From JBIOHP01 sp044449065 (GTDB lineage Bacteria; Bacteroidota; Ignavibacteria; UBA10030; SZUA-254): 64,000 nt of DNA. Positions 37,238-49,100 of this stretch are shown here, one piece after another. Position numbers and translations under genes: made by a program. Under the pieces are notes generated by a model that was given only the letters and a program-made list of their open reading frames with translations, searched no databases and had not been told where the DNA came from. Within the stretch, counting starts at the first letter, position 1. The number at the start of each line of letters is the position of its first letter. The DNA is taken from the NCBI GenBank assembly GCA_044449065.1, contig JBIOHP010000008.1:98494-162493 (forward strand). The letters run 5' to 3'.

Positions 37238-38263
37238 ATGATAAAACAACTAAAACATATTTGGACTGTCATGGTTGTTGTTATTTTTCTGGTTGTCCAG
37301 CCCGGATATTCGCAATTGCTGCCGAATCTCGGTGGTCAACGTGTAGGAATATCCGCTTATCAATTTTTAAAAATCAATGTGGGAGCAAGAGCTTCGGCGC
37401 TTGGCGAGTCGTTTGTCGCGCTTGCGAACGATGCGTCGTGCCTTTATTGGAATCCGGCCGGCATGACACAGTTTTCCCAAACTGAATTTATGGTTGCGCA
37501 TACAATTTATGTCCTTGATATCAAGCATGAATATCTCGCTGGGGTGTACCACCCCGACGAGAATAACGCGGTGGGTCTTTCCGTTATCGCCCTGACGATG
37601 CCGGACATGGAGGTTACGACAGAAGCGCAGCCCTTTGGCACGGGGAGGTATTTCTCATACGGTGATTTCGCTTTAGGTTTATCGTACGGCAGACGAATGA
37701 CCGATCAATTTAGTTTTGGAACAACCATACGACTCATCGATGAAACCCTCGGCGATGTGAAAATGAATGGCATCACGGTTGATTTCGGCACCTATTATTG
37801 GACAGGCATTGGTTCGACGCGTTTTGCGATCGTTATTGTAAACTTTGGTCCCGATGTGGCGCCTTCGGGAACCGCGAAAATGTACGATGGGACTGCGGTG
37901 ACTTCGTTTCAATCTTTTGCGCCGCCGACGGAGTTTAAACTTGGGTTTGCATGGGATCCCTATATGAACGAACATCAGCGGACGACCCTTTCTCTTGCGC
38001 TGGTTCATCCGAATGATAATGTCGAGAATTTTAATTTCGGCGTTGAATACAAATGGCAGGAGTGGCTTTCGCTCCGGGGCACCATCCGGCGCGCAATTGG
38101 TGAGCAGCTTCTCGGCGCGGATCAAACAGGTTCCGGCGATTTCACCCTTGGGATGGGCGTAGGCGCCCCTGTTGAAGGTTCATGGTTGAATTTCGATTAT
38201 GCATTTACTGATTTTAGTTTGTTAGGCAGCATTCATAGAGTTTCGGTGTTATTATCATGGTAA
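37238..38263 (+). CDS. PorV/PorQ-family outer-membrane protein
   Basis: A 341-residue outer-membrane barrel protein of the PorV/PorQ group, with a signal peptide ending in 'QPGYSQ'. The family hallmark is visible: 'AYQFLKINVGARASALGESF' followed by 'VALANDASCLYWNPAGM'. PorV is the T9SS shuttle protein that receives sorting-domain cargo; many organisms carry several paralogues, so a T9SS role here is probable but this copy may be specialised. It begins 10 nt after the TonB receptor and overlaps the next lipoprotein gene by 7 nt, tying T9SS-type machinery to a receptor. Confidence 0.88.
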   Translation: MIKQLKHIWTVMVVVIFLVVQPGYSQLLPNLGGQRVGISAYQFLKINVGARASALGESFVALANDASCLYWNPAGMTQFSQTEFMVAHTIYVLDIKHEYLAGVYHPDENNAVGLSVIALTMPDMEVTTEAQPFGTGRYFSYGDFALGLSYGRRMTDQFSFGTTIRLIDETLGDVKMNGITVDFGTYYWTGIGSTRFAIVIVNFGPDVAPSGTAKMYDGTAVTSFQSFAPPTEFKLGFAWDPYMNEHQRTTLSLALVHPNDNVENFNFGVEYKWQEWLSLRGTIRRAIGEQLLGADQTGSGDFTLGMGVGAPVEGSWLNFDYAFTDFSLLGSIHRVSVLLSW

Positions 38264-39468
38264 TAAAAAATAGTATCTACCTGCTCGTTTTCTCCATTTT
38301 TTGTTCGTGGTTATTATTCGTTTCCGGATGCGATCACCGGATGGATATAACGCCATTTCTCGGACCCACCGACACGAAACAAGCCGATACATCCTATGCA
38401 GAAATGTATCCTCCCTGGACGGGCTTCACTTCACCATACCGGGTGATAATCGGCAATGATAATTTCATTTATGTGGCTGACTACGGCGCTAATAAAGTAC
38501 TGATGCTCGATGAAGGAGGAAACATCCTCAAGTGGAGGACCATTCTTCACCCGATTTCTCTTGCACAAAACTCGAAACTCGATCTTTACGTGGGAGGAGA
38601 AACAATTGCTCCGAACGGCATTGATACGATTGGGGCAATTTTCAGAATTTACTTAGCGCGATTCGATACATCGTATATTGCCAGAATTGAGACCACGATA
38701 ACTGCTTCACAGGAAACAGTTTATACAAGATTTCCGAGGGACACATCTTTATTTTTTAATAATGATTTAGGCATTGCACCTATGCGCACTGTTTGGCAAG
38801 AACCGGCACGTCCCACCAGACGATTCCCCGGCATCGGGATCATGGGGGGAAATAGTTACCTCGTTGCGCGAACGGGTAGTAATAATGCAAGCATTGTCGA
38901 TCCCGACACTCGTGTGCTGCAGTTTACGAAAGGAGATACCCTGGCAAATCTGTTGCCCTGGTTGCAAACACGCCCCTCCGGAGGATCGGCGATCACCGAT
39001 ATCCTTGATTTAACGAATATATTTATTTTGCCATCGACACCCGTGCGTGATTTTATTGTGACTCAAAATGGACCCGGAATCGCATTTGGCGCAGTCTGGA
39101 TGGTCTATGTGTTGAATACAAACATGGATGGCTGGCAGGCAAAATTTGACCCTGTTTATCCAGATCAGCGCGGGATCGATTTCATCCGTTCGTATCAGTA
39201 CAAATCTGCCGTTGCGGTAACTTACGACAAGCGACGTAGTGAAGTATTCGTACTTGATTCAGAACTCGACAGTGTTATGAAATTTACATCAAAAGGAACC
39301 TTTAAAGCAGAATCATTTGGCAGTTTTCTAACTTCACAGCAGGGACTACCAGGATTGAATCATCCTATGGGAATCGCATTCTCCAGCGATTGCATTCTGT
39401 ATATCGCGGATACAGGAAATCAACTCATCAGGAGATTCAGGTTATCAAACCAGACATTATGTCAGTAA
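38257..39468 (+). CDS. NHL-repeat-like lipoprotein
   Basis: A 403-residue lipoprotein with a signal ending in lipobox 'VSGC'. The sequence carries NHL-type propeller blades at both ends: 'SPYRVIIGNDNFIYVADYGA' near the N-terminus and 'LNHPMGIAFSSDCILYIADT' followed by 'NQLIRRF' at the C-terminus, with less regular blades between. A beta-propeller lipoprotein next to a TonB receptor and PorV-like protein could act as a surface partner of the receptor, but no ligand is indicated. The overlap with the PorV-like gene marks the end of a tightly packed run starting near 27747. Confidence 0.83.
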   Translation: MVIKNSIYLLVFSIFCSWLLFVSGCDHRMDITPFLGPTDTKQADTSYAEMYPPWTGFTSPYRVIIGNDNFIYVADYGANKVLMLDEGGNILKWRTILHPISLAQNSKLDLYVGGETIAPNGIDTIGAIFRIYLARFDTSYIARIETTITASQETVYTRFPRDTSLFFNNDLGIAPMRTVWQEPARPTRRFPGIGIMGGNSYLVARTGSNNASIVDPDTRVLQFTKGDTLANLLPWLQTRPSGGSAITDILDLTNIFILPSTPVRDFIVTQNGPGIAFGAVWMVYVLNTNMDGWQAKFDPVYPDQRGIDFIRSYQYKSAVAVTYDKRRSEVFVLDSELDSVMKFTSKGTFKAESFGSFLTSQQGLPGLNHPMGIAFSSDCILYIADTGNQLIRRFRLSNQTLCQ

Positions 39469-39806
39469 AGTTGGTAAAAGGTGTTATCCACTTAACCATG
39501 AATGAATAAGAGAGTTTGAATATTTGAAGTTAAAAAGTTCTGAGTTATTGAGAAAAATTTTTCAGCCAATTGGAAGATGAATGACTATTATTTTTATCCT
39601 CTCTCATTTTCGCAACGAGCGATGAGTTGTGGGAAATTTATTTAAAGTTTAGTGATTGATAATCATTTCGTAACACAGATTTTCGATTTTGTTAATGTAT
39701 AAAATGTAACTTGGTAACGGAATTTCTCTCCAAAGACTTCACAGTCACAATTGGAATCGCCATTTAATCTACAAATTCAAGTGAATACAATAATAGGAGC
39801 ATTATT
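39469..39806. other. 338-nt AT-rich intergenic region
   Basis: No gene or clear terminator is visible. It carries the second copy of the 42-bp shared element (39660-39701) ~105 bases before the next gene, whose ribosome-binding site is TAGGAGC. Confidence 0.6.
39660..39701 (+). promoter_or_regulatory. 42-bp shared upstream element, copy 2
   Basis: 38 of 42 bases match the copy at 23647-23688, although the downstream genes (T9SS cargo here, an MFS transporter there) are unrelated and the flanking DNA differs. Likely a promoter or regulator-binding site by position; unproven. Confidence 0.5.
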
Positions 39807-42800
39807 ATGAAGCACATCATTACCATTTGTGTCTTTCTACTGCTATGCAGCGGTATCACGATCTCAGGCATTGCACGCAATGGGAAGTATCCCCTCGTAA
39901 AAAAATTCAATAAAGTTACAAAAACGTGGGATACATTTCCGCAAATTTCCATTCATGATATGCAGTTTGTGCCTATGGATTCGCTTTTAAAAGCCGATAC
40001 TATTCAAACTGCCAACCAGGGCAGAAACTGGACGCTCCAAACCTCGCGTTTCATGGGCGATACAGTCGATGTTACCGGGCTTGTTGTTGTTCCAACCTCA
40101 TATTTTCCACCCCATGCCGGCATTACGTTTACATCTGCGGGGTTTAATTTTCTCCTTCACGATACCAGCACAAATTCAAATGAGTGGACAGGGGTGTTTG
40201 CCCGCATTGATCCGCTCGATTCTGTCCTGGCGATGAGTGAAGGATTCACTGATATCCAGCGGGGCGATATCGTTGATATGGTTGTTCTCGTTAATGAATT
40301 CCCGACTGATTCTATAAACAGCACAACGGAACCGCAACCGCTTCCCGCTTATGGGTATTCCACGCTTTCCCGCGGTAATTCGATTCCTGCTCCCACTCTA
40401 ATTAATGCGTCCGATCTTTATCAGGGCTCTTATCCGGGCGGAAAAATTCACTTCTCCACGGGTGAGAAATATGAAGGGGGATTAGTGCAATTGAGAAATA
40501 TGTCGGTCACGGGCATTGTTAATTCATCGCGCGGGCAATTTCAGATGACCGATTCTTCCGGCAATTACGTTTTTGATTATGATCTATCACATTATTTTAC
40601 AGTGGCACACCTAATTGGTTCCCAGACATGGAAAGGAGACACGGCATTCACGAATCACCAGCCCCAGGCCGGAATGACAATCACTATGATTCAAGGAACG
40701 ATTTCAACATCTTCCGGCGGAAATACCAATATGGGATACCGTATCTGCCCATTATATCCAGGCGATGTTGTCTACGGTATTTCTAAGCCGGTCGTTACGA
40801 GCCATAAACGCGTCCCCGTAATTGTGGGACCAGTCGATACCGTTGCAGTTCAGGCAGTGGCGAAACAGATTGCCGGCGGGTTTCCCATTACAAATGTAAG
40901 TGTTGCGGTGAGCGCCAATTATGGACCCTGGCGATATGTTCCCATGAACAAGATTTCGGGTGACACGACATATCAGGCATTCATCTGGAACCCTGACGAT
41001 GGAAATAATCCTTATCCAATAGGCACTAACATCCGTTATTTTGTCAAAGCAATTGATGATCATGGATATTCAACGCTGCTGGCAAATTCCAGTGGAAGAA
41101 ACGGTTTTGATTCCTCCAAGGGGTTGTTCCAATACTCGGTAACAGGACAATATGTCACAATACATGATGTTCAATACACTCCCTACACCAACGGTTTGTC
41201 TCTCTATGGCGGCGCGCCGGTGACGGTGAGGGGAATTGTTACTGCAGATTCTACAAATATCGGCGTTACGTCGTATGCCGGAACCAACGGCGGAACAACC
41301 GCATGGTATATTGAAAATAATCCAGGCGGTAGATGGCAGGGCATCTGGGTGGTGAAAGATTCTGTTATACGTCCCCCGCTAGATACCTTACGGCTTGGCG
41401 ACAGCGTCGCAGTAAGTGGAAATATTGTCAACCTCTTTGATGTTACAGCCATCTCGGATACTGCTTTCACGGTTATCTCACATCATAATCATGTTCCGGA
41501 TCCCGTAACGGTCACCACTTCTGTATTTGCCAATCGCAACGTGGGCGACACTGTTGCCGGCGGATATCTCAGCGTCTTGATGCGCGTTGTCAATGCGCAT
41601 CTTGCAAAAGCAGCCCCGGTTACTTCCGATTTAACAGAATACACAATTGACGATGGGACAGGGGAAATGGATGTACGAAGGGATGGTCTGAATAAATACT
41701 CAAACCAGCCGCAGGACACCAGCATCGGGAAAACTATATTATATCCCGGTGACCGCTTCGATACGCTCATCGGCATTGGTTATTACAGCTATAACGTCTA
41801 TAAAATCGTACCGCGAAATAATTCTGATTTCGTTGTGTATGGGGATACAAATACATATAACGCAAAATGGAATATGATATCTGTTCCGCGGTACCAGGCG
41901 CCGGATTCACTCTATTACCGCGGTTATCTCTATCCGGAAGCTACCACAAGCGCCTACGCATATAGCAACGGGTATACTCCGGTCGATACTATCCGTCCGG
42001 GTGTTGGATATTGGCTAAAATATAATAATCCCGTTAAGTCGAACGTGTTCGGTCAACGGATTTCCAACGACACCATCTCTGTTGCGGCGGGATGGAACAT
42101 GGTCGGCGCTCCCGGAACACCCTTGGCAACCTCATCGGTGAGAGCGTTGCCGAGCGGGAACCATATCGGCACCTTCTGGAAATATTACCGCGGCTATGTC
42201 GCAGCTCCAACGCTGGAACCGGGTCTCGGCTATTGGGTGAAATCCGATTCCACGGGCTCAATCATTCAAAAAACATCGACAATGTTGCCGTTGGCGTCGT
42301 CCGCGTCAAATCCATCAACATGGAATTCTGTAACGTTAAGCGATAGCAAGGGCAGCAGCCAAACCCTTTACTTTACCTACGATGAAAACGGCAAGACGAT
42401 CAGGTTGCGCGATTATGAAATGCCCCCGCCGCCGTTCGCGAACGAATTGGATGTCCGTTATGCTTCCGGCAGAGGGCTCGAAACATACGGCAGCATTGAT
42501 CCTCGTACGGTAAAGACATTTCCAATTCAACTCCGCAACGGAAGCGGCGCTATTACGCTCACGTGGAATATCATCGATAGAACGGGCAACACATTTTCGA
42601 TATCCGATGAGCAAAATGGAAAAATACTTGCCAACACCGAGATGAAAGGGACCGGGACAGTTAAAAATATCAAGATAACAACGGGCAGACTGCTCCTCAA
42701 AGTCGGCGGCAACCCAACCATTCCGCTAACGTATTATCTTGCGCAGAACTATCCCAACCCGTTCAATCCATCAACAAAGTTTGAATTCGGTTTGCCGGTC

Positions 42801-43004
42801 GCGTCGCACATGGAAATTGTAGTGTATAACGTTCTGGGCCAAAAAGTGAATACGCTTGTGAATGAAGACCGGTCTGCCGGCCTACACACCATCGTGTGGA
42901 ACGGCGTATCGCAGTTTGGCAATCAGGTATCGAGCGGCGTCTACTTTGTCCGCATGGTTGCGGGCAAGTTCTCTCAAGTTAGAAAAATCATGCTGATCAA
43001 ATAA
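39807..43004 (+). CDS. T9SS-exported protein with OB-fold-like region (1065 aa)
   Basis: Signal peptide 'MKHIITICVFLLLCSGITIS' and a terminal type A sorting domain ('AQNYPNPFNPSTKFEFGLP', ending 'KIMLIK') indicate T9SS export. Two stretches look like OB-fold beta-barrels of the kind found in secreted nuclease-associated proteins: about residues 75-200 ('TGLVVVPTSYF', 'GLVQLRNMSV') and 470-690 ('VTVRGIVTADSTN', 'LRLGDSVAVSGNI', 'YTIDDGTGEMDV'). No catalytic motif is seen. Residues ~685-820 hold two 'WNM...GYW' units shared with the protein at 52071. The ribosome-binding site TAGGAGC supports the start. Role unknown; carbohydrate, nucleic acid or protein binding are all possible. Confidence 0.85.
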   Translation: MKHIITICVFLLLCSGITISGIARNGKYPLVKKFNKVTKTWDTFPQISIHDMQFVPMDSLLKADTIQTANQGRNWTLQTSRFMGDTVDVTGLVVVPTSYFPPHAGITFTSAGFNFLLHDTSTNSNEWTGVFARIDPLDSVLAMSEGFTDIQRGDIVDMVVLVNEFPTDSINSTTEPQPLPAYGYSTLSRGNSIPAPTLINASDLYQGSYPGGKIHFSTGEKYEGGLVQLRNMSVTGIVNSSRGQFQMTDSSGNYVFDYDLSHYFTVAHLIGSQTWKGDTAFTNHQPQAGMTITMIQGTISTSSGGNTNMGYRICPLYPGDVVYGISKPVVTSHKRVPVIVGPVDTVAVQAVAKQIAGGFPITNVSVAVSANYGPWRYVPMNKISGDTTYQAFIWNPDDGNNPYPIGTNIRYFVKAIDDHGYSTLLANSSGRNGFDSSKGLFQYSVTGQYVTIHDVQYTPYTNGLSLYGGAPVTVRGIVTADSTNIGVTSYAGTNGGTTAWYIENNPGGRWQGIWVVKDSVIRPPLDTLRLGDSVAVSGNIVNLFDVTAISDTAFTVISHHNHVPDPVTVTTSVFANRNVGDTVAGGYLSVLMRVVNAHLAKAAPVTSDLTEYTIDDGTGEMDVRRDGLNKYSNQPQDTSIGKTILYPGDRFDTLIGIGYYSYNVYKIVPRNNSDFVVYGDTNTYNAKWNMISVPRYQAPDSLYYRGYLYPEATTSAYAYSNGYTPVDTIRPGVGYWLKYNNPVKSNVFGQRISNDTISVAAGWNMVGAPGTPLATSSVRALPSGNHIGTFWKYYRGYVAAPTLEPGLGYWVKSDSTGSIIQKTSTMLPLASSASNPSTWNSVTLSDSKGSSQTLYFTYDENGKTIRLRDYEMPPPPFANELDVRYASGRGLETYGSIDPRTVKTFPIQLRNGSGAITLTWNIIDRTGNTFSISDEQNGKILANTEMKGTGTVKNIKITTGRLLLKVGGNPTIPLTYYLAQNYPNPFNPSTKFEFGLPVASHMEIVVYNVLGQKVNTLVNEDRSAGLHTIVWNGVSQFGNQVSSGVYFVRMVAGKFSQVRKIMLIK

Positions 43005-43023
43005 GTTTCTTAACACGGCAAAA

Positions 43024-43047
43024 GCGCCGGACTTCACCGTCCGGCGC
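43024..43047 (+). terminator. GC-rich hairpin after the 1065-aa gene
   Basis: GCGCCGGAC and GTCCGGCGC form a perfect 9-bp stem with a 6-nt loop 20 bases after the stop codon. There is no T run, so it may be a weak terminator or an mRNA-stabilising hairpin before the next gene. Confidence 0.5.
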
Positions 43048-43129
43048 CGCTGCCATTAGAAGCTGTATAAATAAATATTAATCCTTAATCACTAATCCAC
43101 ATTTAATCCACAAACATATAAGAGGAATT

Positions 43130-46100
43130 ATGAAAAACTTATCTACGAGTTGGAAGTATACACTGCTTCTGATTCTAATCGTCCTCGCAGTAGGCAGCGC
43201 CTTTGCCGGCGTCAGAGATACAAGTATTGTTGCGAGTGGCCTATGGAACAGCCCCTCGACATGGAGTACCGGCCAGATTCCGGGCATTGCAGATACTGCA
43301 ATAATTATGGACGGCACAACCGTCCTTATTGATTCCATCGCCGGCGGGCATAACAACAGAGTTGGTTGTCTCATCATCGGAGGCGGATCATCCGGCATTT
43401 TACAGTATAATGTCGGCGTAAATATGGAACGTCTTTATGTCGCAGGAGACCTTACTGTCAATAATGGCGGTAGTTTTCTTGCGAGATCGATCGACAGCAC
43501 AAAAATCGATTCGTTAAATATCGGTGGAAATCTACTTGTCAACGGCACATTTGATCTGTGCACTCACGCTAGAACCTCATCAGCGGGTCAAGCCGCTGTT
43601 GTCAAATTTTCCAATGGCATCGGTGGTCCTCTCGATTCTGTAAACACTTTGCAGACAATCAGCGGATCCGGATTCGTGCGTGCGAAAGCATTTACTTTGG
43701 TAAAAGGAAATATCGGCAATAAAGTCGTTGTAACATGCAACGTCATGATCGGCTTTGGCAATAAAACACTAAATATCGGCAGCGGTTTAACCGGCGGCAA
43801 TGCATATAATACCGGCACATGGGTACAAGACGCCGGAACCCTTACCAATTTCTATACATTTTCACCGGGAGGTTATTACGGAGTACGGTTTACAGGTACC
43901 AGCAATTTCATGGATTCGACCGGAAGCGTGTATTTTGTGGGTCCGACTGTTTTCAATACCACGGGGACGATCACAGCATCAGCAGGATCGTCAAATTCCT
44001 TCGGATTTGAAAACGGTTCATCTGCTGGACAGGCTTGCACTATTATGGCAGGCACATTCAACATATATACTCAATTCGTGTTGACCACCTATACGGTTGC
44101 TCCGGCTGGATATGGTAATGTCACCATGACCGGCGGTACGGTTAACATTTATGGTCAGGGTGGTCTGCTTGGCGATCTCGGCGCTGGAAAAGCCATGCTT
44201 GATATTGAAAAGGGCACAACGTTCAATTACAATGGCGGCACGATCACGCTTGTTAATCCGATGAAAGCACCGGTGTTTACTCTGACCGGCACCGATGGCG
44301 TAGCAGGTTGCGAAGTCTCGATCAGAGGCGCCTTCAATATGAATAATGGCACGACCCTCTATTTCGGCGATAACTCCGATACGAAAACCGGAACAATGGG
44401 ATTCCAGATTTATGATTCACTTTACACTGTGGGGCAAGCATGCACATTCGGCAATATTGTTGTTCAGGGCGGAACTGGCGGCGGCACAAGCCCCGGACGC
44501 CGAGTAGTTCTTCTAACACCCGCAACGGTTACGGGTACGCTCACCATTGCGAACGGCGCGGCGCTCTACGACAGCAATTATACACTTACGGCAAATGGAA
44601 ATATTGCCAATTCCGGAACGCATACAAGCGGCAGCGGAAAGTTATACCTTAACGGCGGCGGCGGAGCTCATCAACTTTCCGGGAACGGAACGTATGGCAA
44701 ATTGGAACTTAACGATGCGGCAAACGCACAGTTATATGGCAGCCCTTCGGTAAGCGCTTTGACTCTTACATCGGGTACATTCACCGTTGGAGCTGATACA
44801 TTAACGCTGCTTGGTAATATGACAGGTGCTGGAAACCTTATTTCCGATAATACGTCATCCTTCGGAATTGCGGGCAGCGCAACAGGCGTTATTTTGCCCT
44901 CCACAATCTCCGGCTTAAGCAGTTTTATACTGAATAATTCCAACGGTACGACGCTTCAGGGTCCTCTCACTGTCAATGGCACGCTGAATCTGACAAGCGG
45001 AGTTCTCAATATCGGCGCAAATACATTGACCCTGATGAACCCCGTAACAGTTGGAACCGGAACACTTGTCGGTGGCGGCAGCTCGGCAGTGACAATTGCC
45101 GGAACGGCGAGCGGAATCAATCTTCCCTCGAGTCTTTCCGCGCTCAATAACCTGACGATCAATAATGGAAACGGAACAGCGTTGCAGGGACCGTTATCGG
45201 TTGCCGGGGCAGTGACCCTTACGAGCGGTGCGCTCACAACCGGCGCGAATACTCTGACAGTTACCGGAAGCACTCCAATAGTAGTCACCGGCGGATCGCT
45301 CGGTACTCCGAGCATTGTCGCATACGCGCAATCAGCGCCGACAATAGTTGTTCCGACGGCGTACAATACGCTGAACCTAACCGGCGCCACAACATTTACG
45401 TTGGGCGGAAGTTTTAGCGCAACGAATGTTACCGTTTCATCCGGCGCTACCCTAACCCCGGCGAGCACAATAACCGGTACAGGCACGCTCGAAGTCGATG
45501 GTACATTGAATATTAAGGGTGCGACATTCGACGCTAATTATACAGGATTTTCAACATACACATTTGCCAGCGGCAGTACCGCAAACTATGATGGCAGCAT
45601 CGCACAAACTGTAAAAGGTTTAACTTACGATAACCTGACGCTGAACAACACAAACGGCGTAACGGGAATTTCCGGCACAGCGATTGTCAATAATACATTA
45701 ACCCTGACACTCGGCAATATGAACATAGGTTCAGGGGCTCTTGTTCTGAACAAACCACTTGCCGGTACGGGTCTTCTTGAAGCAGGCAGCACCTCGTCGC
45801 TTACGCTTCAAGGCACAGCATCGGCAGTGCCAAGCGATATTACAACCATCGATAATCTTACGCTCAATAATGCGAGCGGCGGATCAATTTCAGCCGATTT
45901 GACGGTTGATGGCGCATTAACTCTTACCGCCGGAGCATTAACAACCGGCGCAAATAAAGTTATTCTTGCCGGTAATCTCGTCGAAGCAGGCAACGGCAGT
46001 ATCGTTCTCGGAACAGTTCAAGCAACACGGACTGTTTCCGGAGCGGAAACATTCGGCGGTATCGGCTATGACCTCGATCCGGCAACAGGATCAAGCCCCG

Positions 46101-49100
46101 GCGCTACCACGGTGACCCGTGTTACGGGCACATTCATGACCGGCGCAGGACATCACAGCGTACTGCGGTATTACGATGTTTCTCCCACGAACACAGGCGG
46201 GTTAAATTCCAATGTCGTGTTCCATTTCGATCCGACGGCGACCGAACTTAACGGCAGCAACGCCGCCAAGCTCGATCTTTTCCGTTCGCCGACCGGTTCG
46301 CTCCCGTGGTACGACCAGGGATTTACGAGCCGAACTGCGAATTCAGTCAGCTTGAACGGTGTAACACAATTCTCACGCTGGACAGCTTCTGATACAGCAA
46401 ATACGCTGTCAGCAGCCGGATCACAAAGCTCTGATGTTGTGGCAATCCCGGCTTCAGAAAGCGGATCCATTTCATCGCTCGTGAATGATCCATCTCCGTT
46501 ATCAACGTCTACCGGCGCTCAAGTATGGCGCATCCGTGTACGCGATGGCGGCGGAGTTGCCGATGCAGATGATTTCCCGACGATATTAACCGAGATTACG
46601 TTTACACAAGGCGCGGGCAATGACGTACCAAATTGGCTGAATGGAATTTTGGCAGCCGATTTATTTGATTCCAACGGGGTGCATCTTGCCAGCGGTGTGA
46701 TCAGCGCAAATTCAATCGCATTTAGCTCCTTCGTTGATACTGCAAAAGATAACGATTCAACATGGCTCTCATTGCGTATTTCGTTGAAGAATCCTCTTGG
46801 AAGCGGCGTCGCTGGTGATCAGAAGTTTGTCCTTTCGGTTACGAGCGCAAACGTCCAGGCATCTGGAGTCAACTCTTCAGCATTTGGCGCTTTCCCAACT
46901 CAAACCTCAGACGCCAACTCGAATGAAATTCAGGTAATTGCAACGAAGCTTGCCGTGACTGCGCAGCCGAGCACAGCGGTAACCCGAACGAATTTCACCG
47001 TGGGTATTAGCGGCGTTGACGCTAATGGCAATATCGATCCCGCATATGCAGGAACCGATTCAGTGAGTATTGCAGCCGGAACCGGTACGCTTTATTCAAT
47101 GTCAACATTGAAAAAAGCAGCCGTCAGCGGAACTGCAACATTCTCCGATCTCCGATATAGTGTTGCCGAAGCGGGCGTCACAATTCATGCGACAAATAAC
47201 ACGCTGCCGGCGGTAACATCTGGTCCGATCACTTTCACACCGCTTGTTGATTCGACGTCAACAGTCACTGCGGTAGTGTCATCTGAAGCGGCGACAATTT
47301 CATCATTAGCCAACGATTCCTCACATGCCGTCCAGGTATGGTCTGTGAATATTATCGATGGTGGAGCCGCTGCACCTGATTCCGACGATGTCCCGACGAT
47401 CCTTAACGGGATAACGTTCACACCTGGCGCAGGCAATCAAGTTGCGGACTGGTCTACTGCGGTTAACACAGCCGATTTATTCGACGGTCTGACGTTTAAA
47501 GCTCACGGCGTTGTCTCAGCCGCAAGCATTGCATTCAGCGGCTTTACCGCAACCGCACCCGATAATGGAACGAAAGCGTTACAGTTACATATATCGCTCA
47601 AGAATCCATTACCGATCGGTTCCGATAATCAAAAGTTCGTGTTCGAAGTTCTTCCGGCAAATGTTTCTGCAGCAGGCAGCCAGACAAGTTCAACATTTGC
47701 GCCGGGCGCAGCAACGGCGATTTCCAACAGCGCCTCAAACGCGATTGCTGTTGTTGCAACCCAGTTGCGCTTCGTTAACGCAATTTCAAACACAAGCCGC
47801 AATACTAAATTCGCGGCAACTGCCAAAGGAACGGATGCTAACGGCAATACGGATCTGGATTTCAATCATGCAGTCACATTCACCATTGGATCAGGTACTC
47901 CCGGGGCCGTCCTCTCCAACCCAACAACAGCTTCGGCAGTTAGCGGTGTCGCCACGACGGACAGCTTAAAATTAAATTTAGGTGGAACGTATAAGTTGGC
48001 GGCTACCTATTCAACGTTTGGAACGGATACATCCAATTCGTTTATCGTTAATTCCCCTGCGACATTCAGAGTGAAGAACACCGGACTGACGGTCATGAAA
48101 TGGGATTCCGCGGGAACATGGATTGTCGATAATGGCGGTTCAATACTCGGTATTCCACACAGCCAGGATAGCGTAATTCTTGATAATAAATATCATTCCG
48201 GAAATTACACAATCCAGGTTGGCGTTGCTGGCGTTCCGGATTCTGCAGCTCAGATTACGATCGGCTATACAGGCAATACAAATACGATCAAATTGCAGAT
48301 TCCGACTACCGTTAATATGCAGCGCGTGTTCCTCTTCGGCGACAATACTGCCGGGAACTACGATCTTGTAATAGCCCAGGGCGGTGTGCTGGATAACGAG
48401 AACAGGTTTGCCGGATCTTATGATATGGATACTTACGCATACCACGGACCGGATTCCATCAAGGTAAAAAGCGGTGGATTATTCTACTGGGGTTCACCTG
48501 CATATGGAACCTGTATGTATAATCTCAGCAGATTGCTCGATGGCGATTATGGAACCGTAGAGTACGACGTCCCAAGCAATTTTAGCGACTTTAACTGGGG
48601 CAGTGGATATGTTTATCCCAATCTGGTATTCAGCAATACTCATAGTGCTCCCATCTACTATCCTTACGGTAGCGGCAAAGCGATAGTCAAAGGCAACTTA
48701 ACCATAAATACCGGTGTTGTTGATTCGTTCACAGTTGGAGCGGGCAATGGCATCGCAGTCTATGGAAATATTATCAATAATGGCAACACATTATTCGATA
48801 ATTCAACCGTAGTTATGATTGGCTCAACCCCTCAAACGATATCCGGCAGCATGCCGATACGATTTAGAGGCGGTTTAGCAATTGCAAATGCGGCAGGAGT
48901 TACTGCTTCGACGACCTTGAATATCGAGGGTGGTCTCGTTCAGACAACCGGAACTATCACTGCGATCAATGTACCGGCTGCAGGCGTACTCAACTTGGGT
49001 TCGACTGTCATGAACTTGGTTGGCGGCGCGTTGAGTGAAGGAAATAATCCCGTCATCGGTCAAATTACCGCAACCCGCACATTAAGCAGCGGGGTAAATG

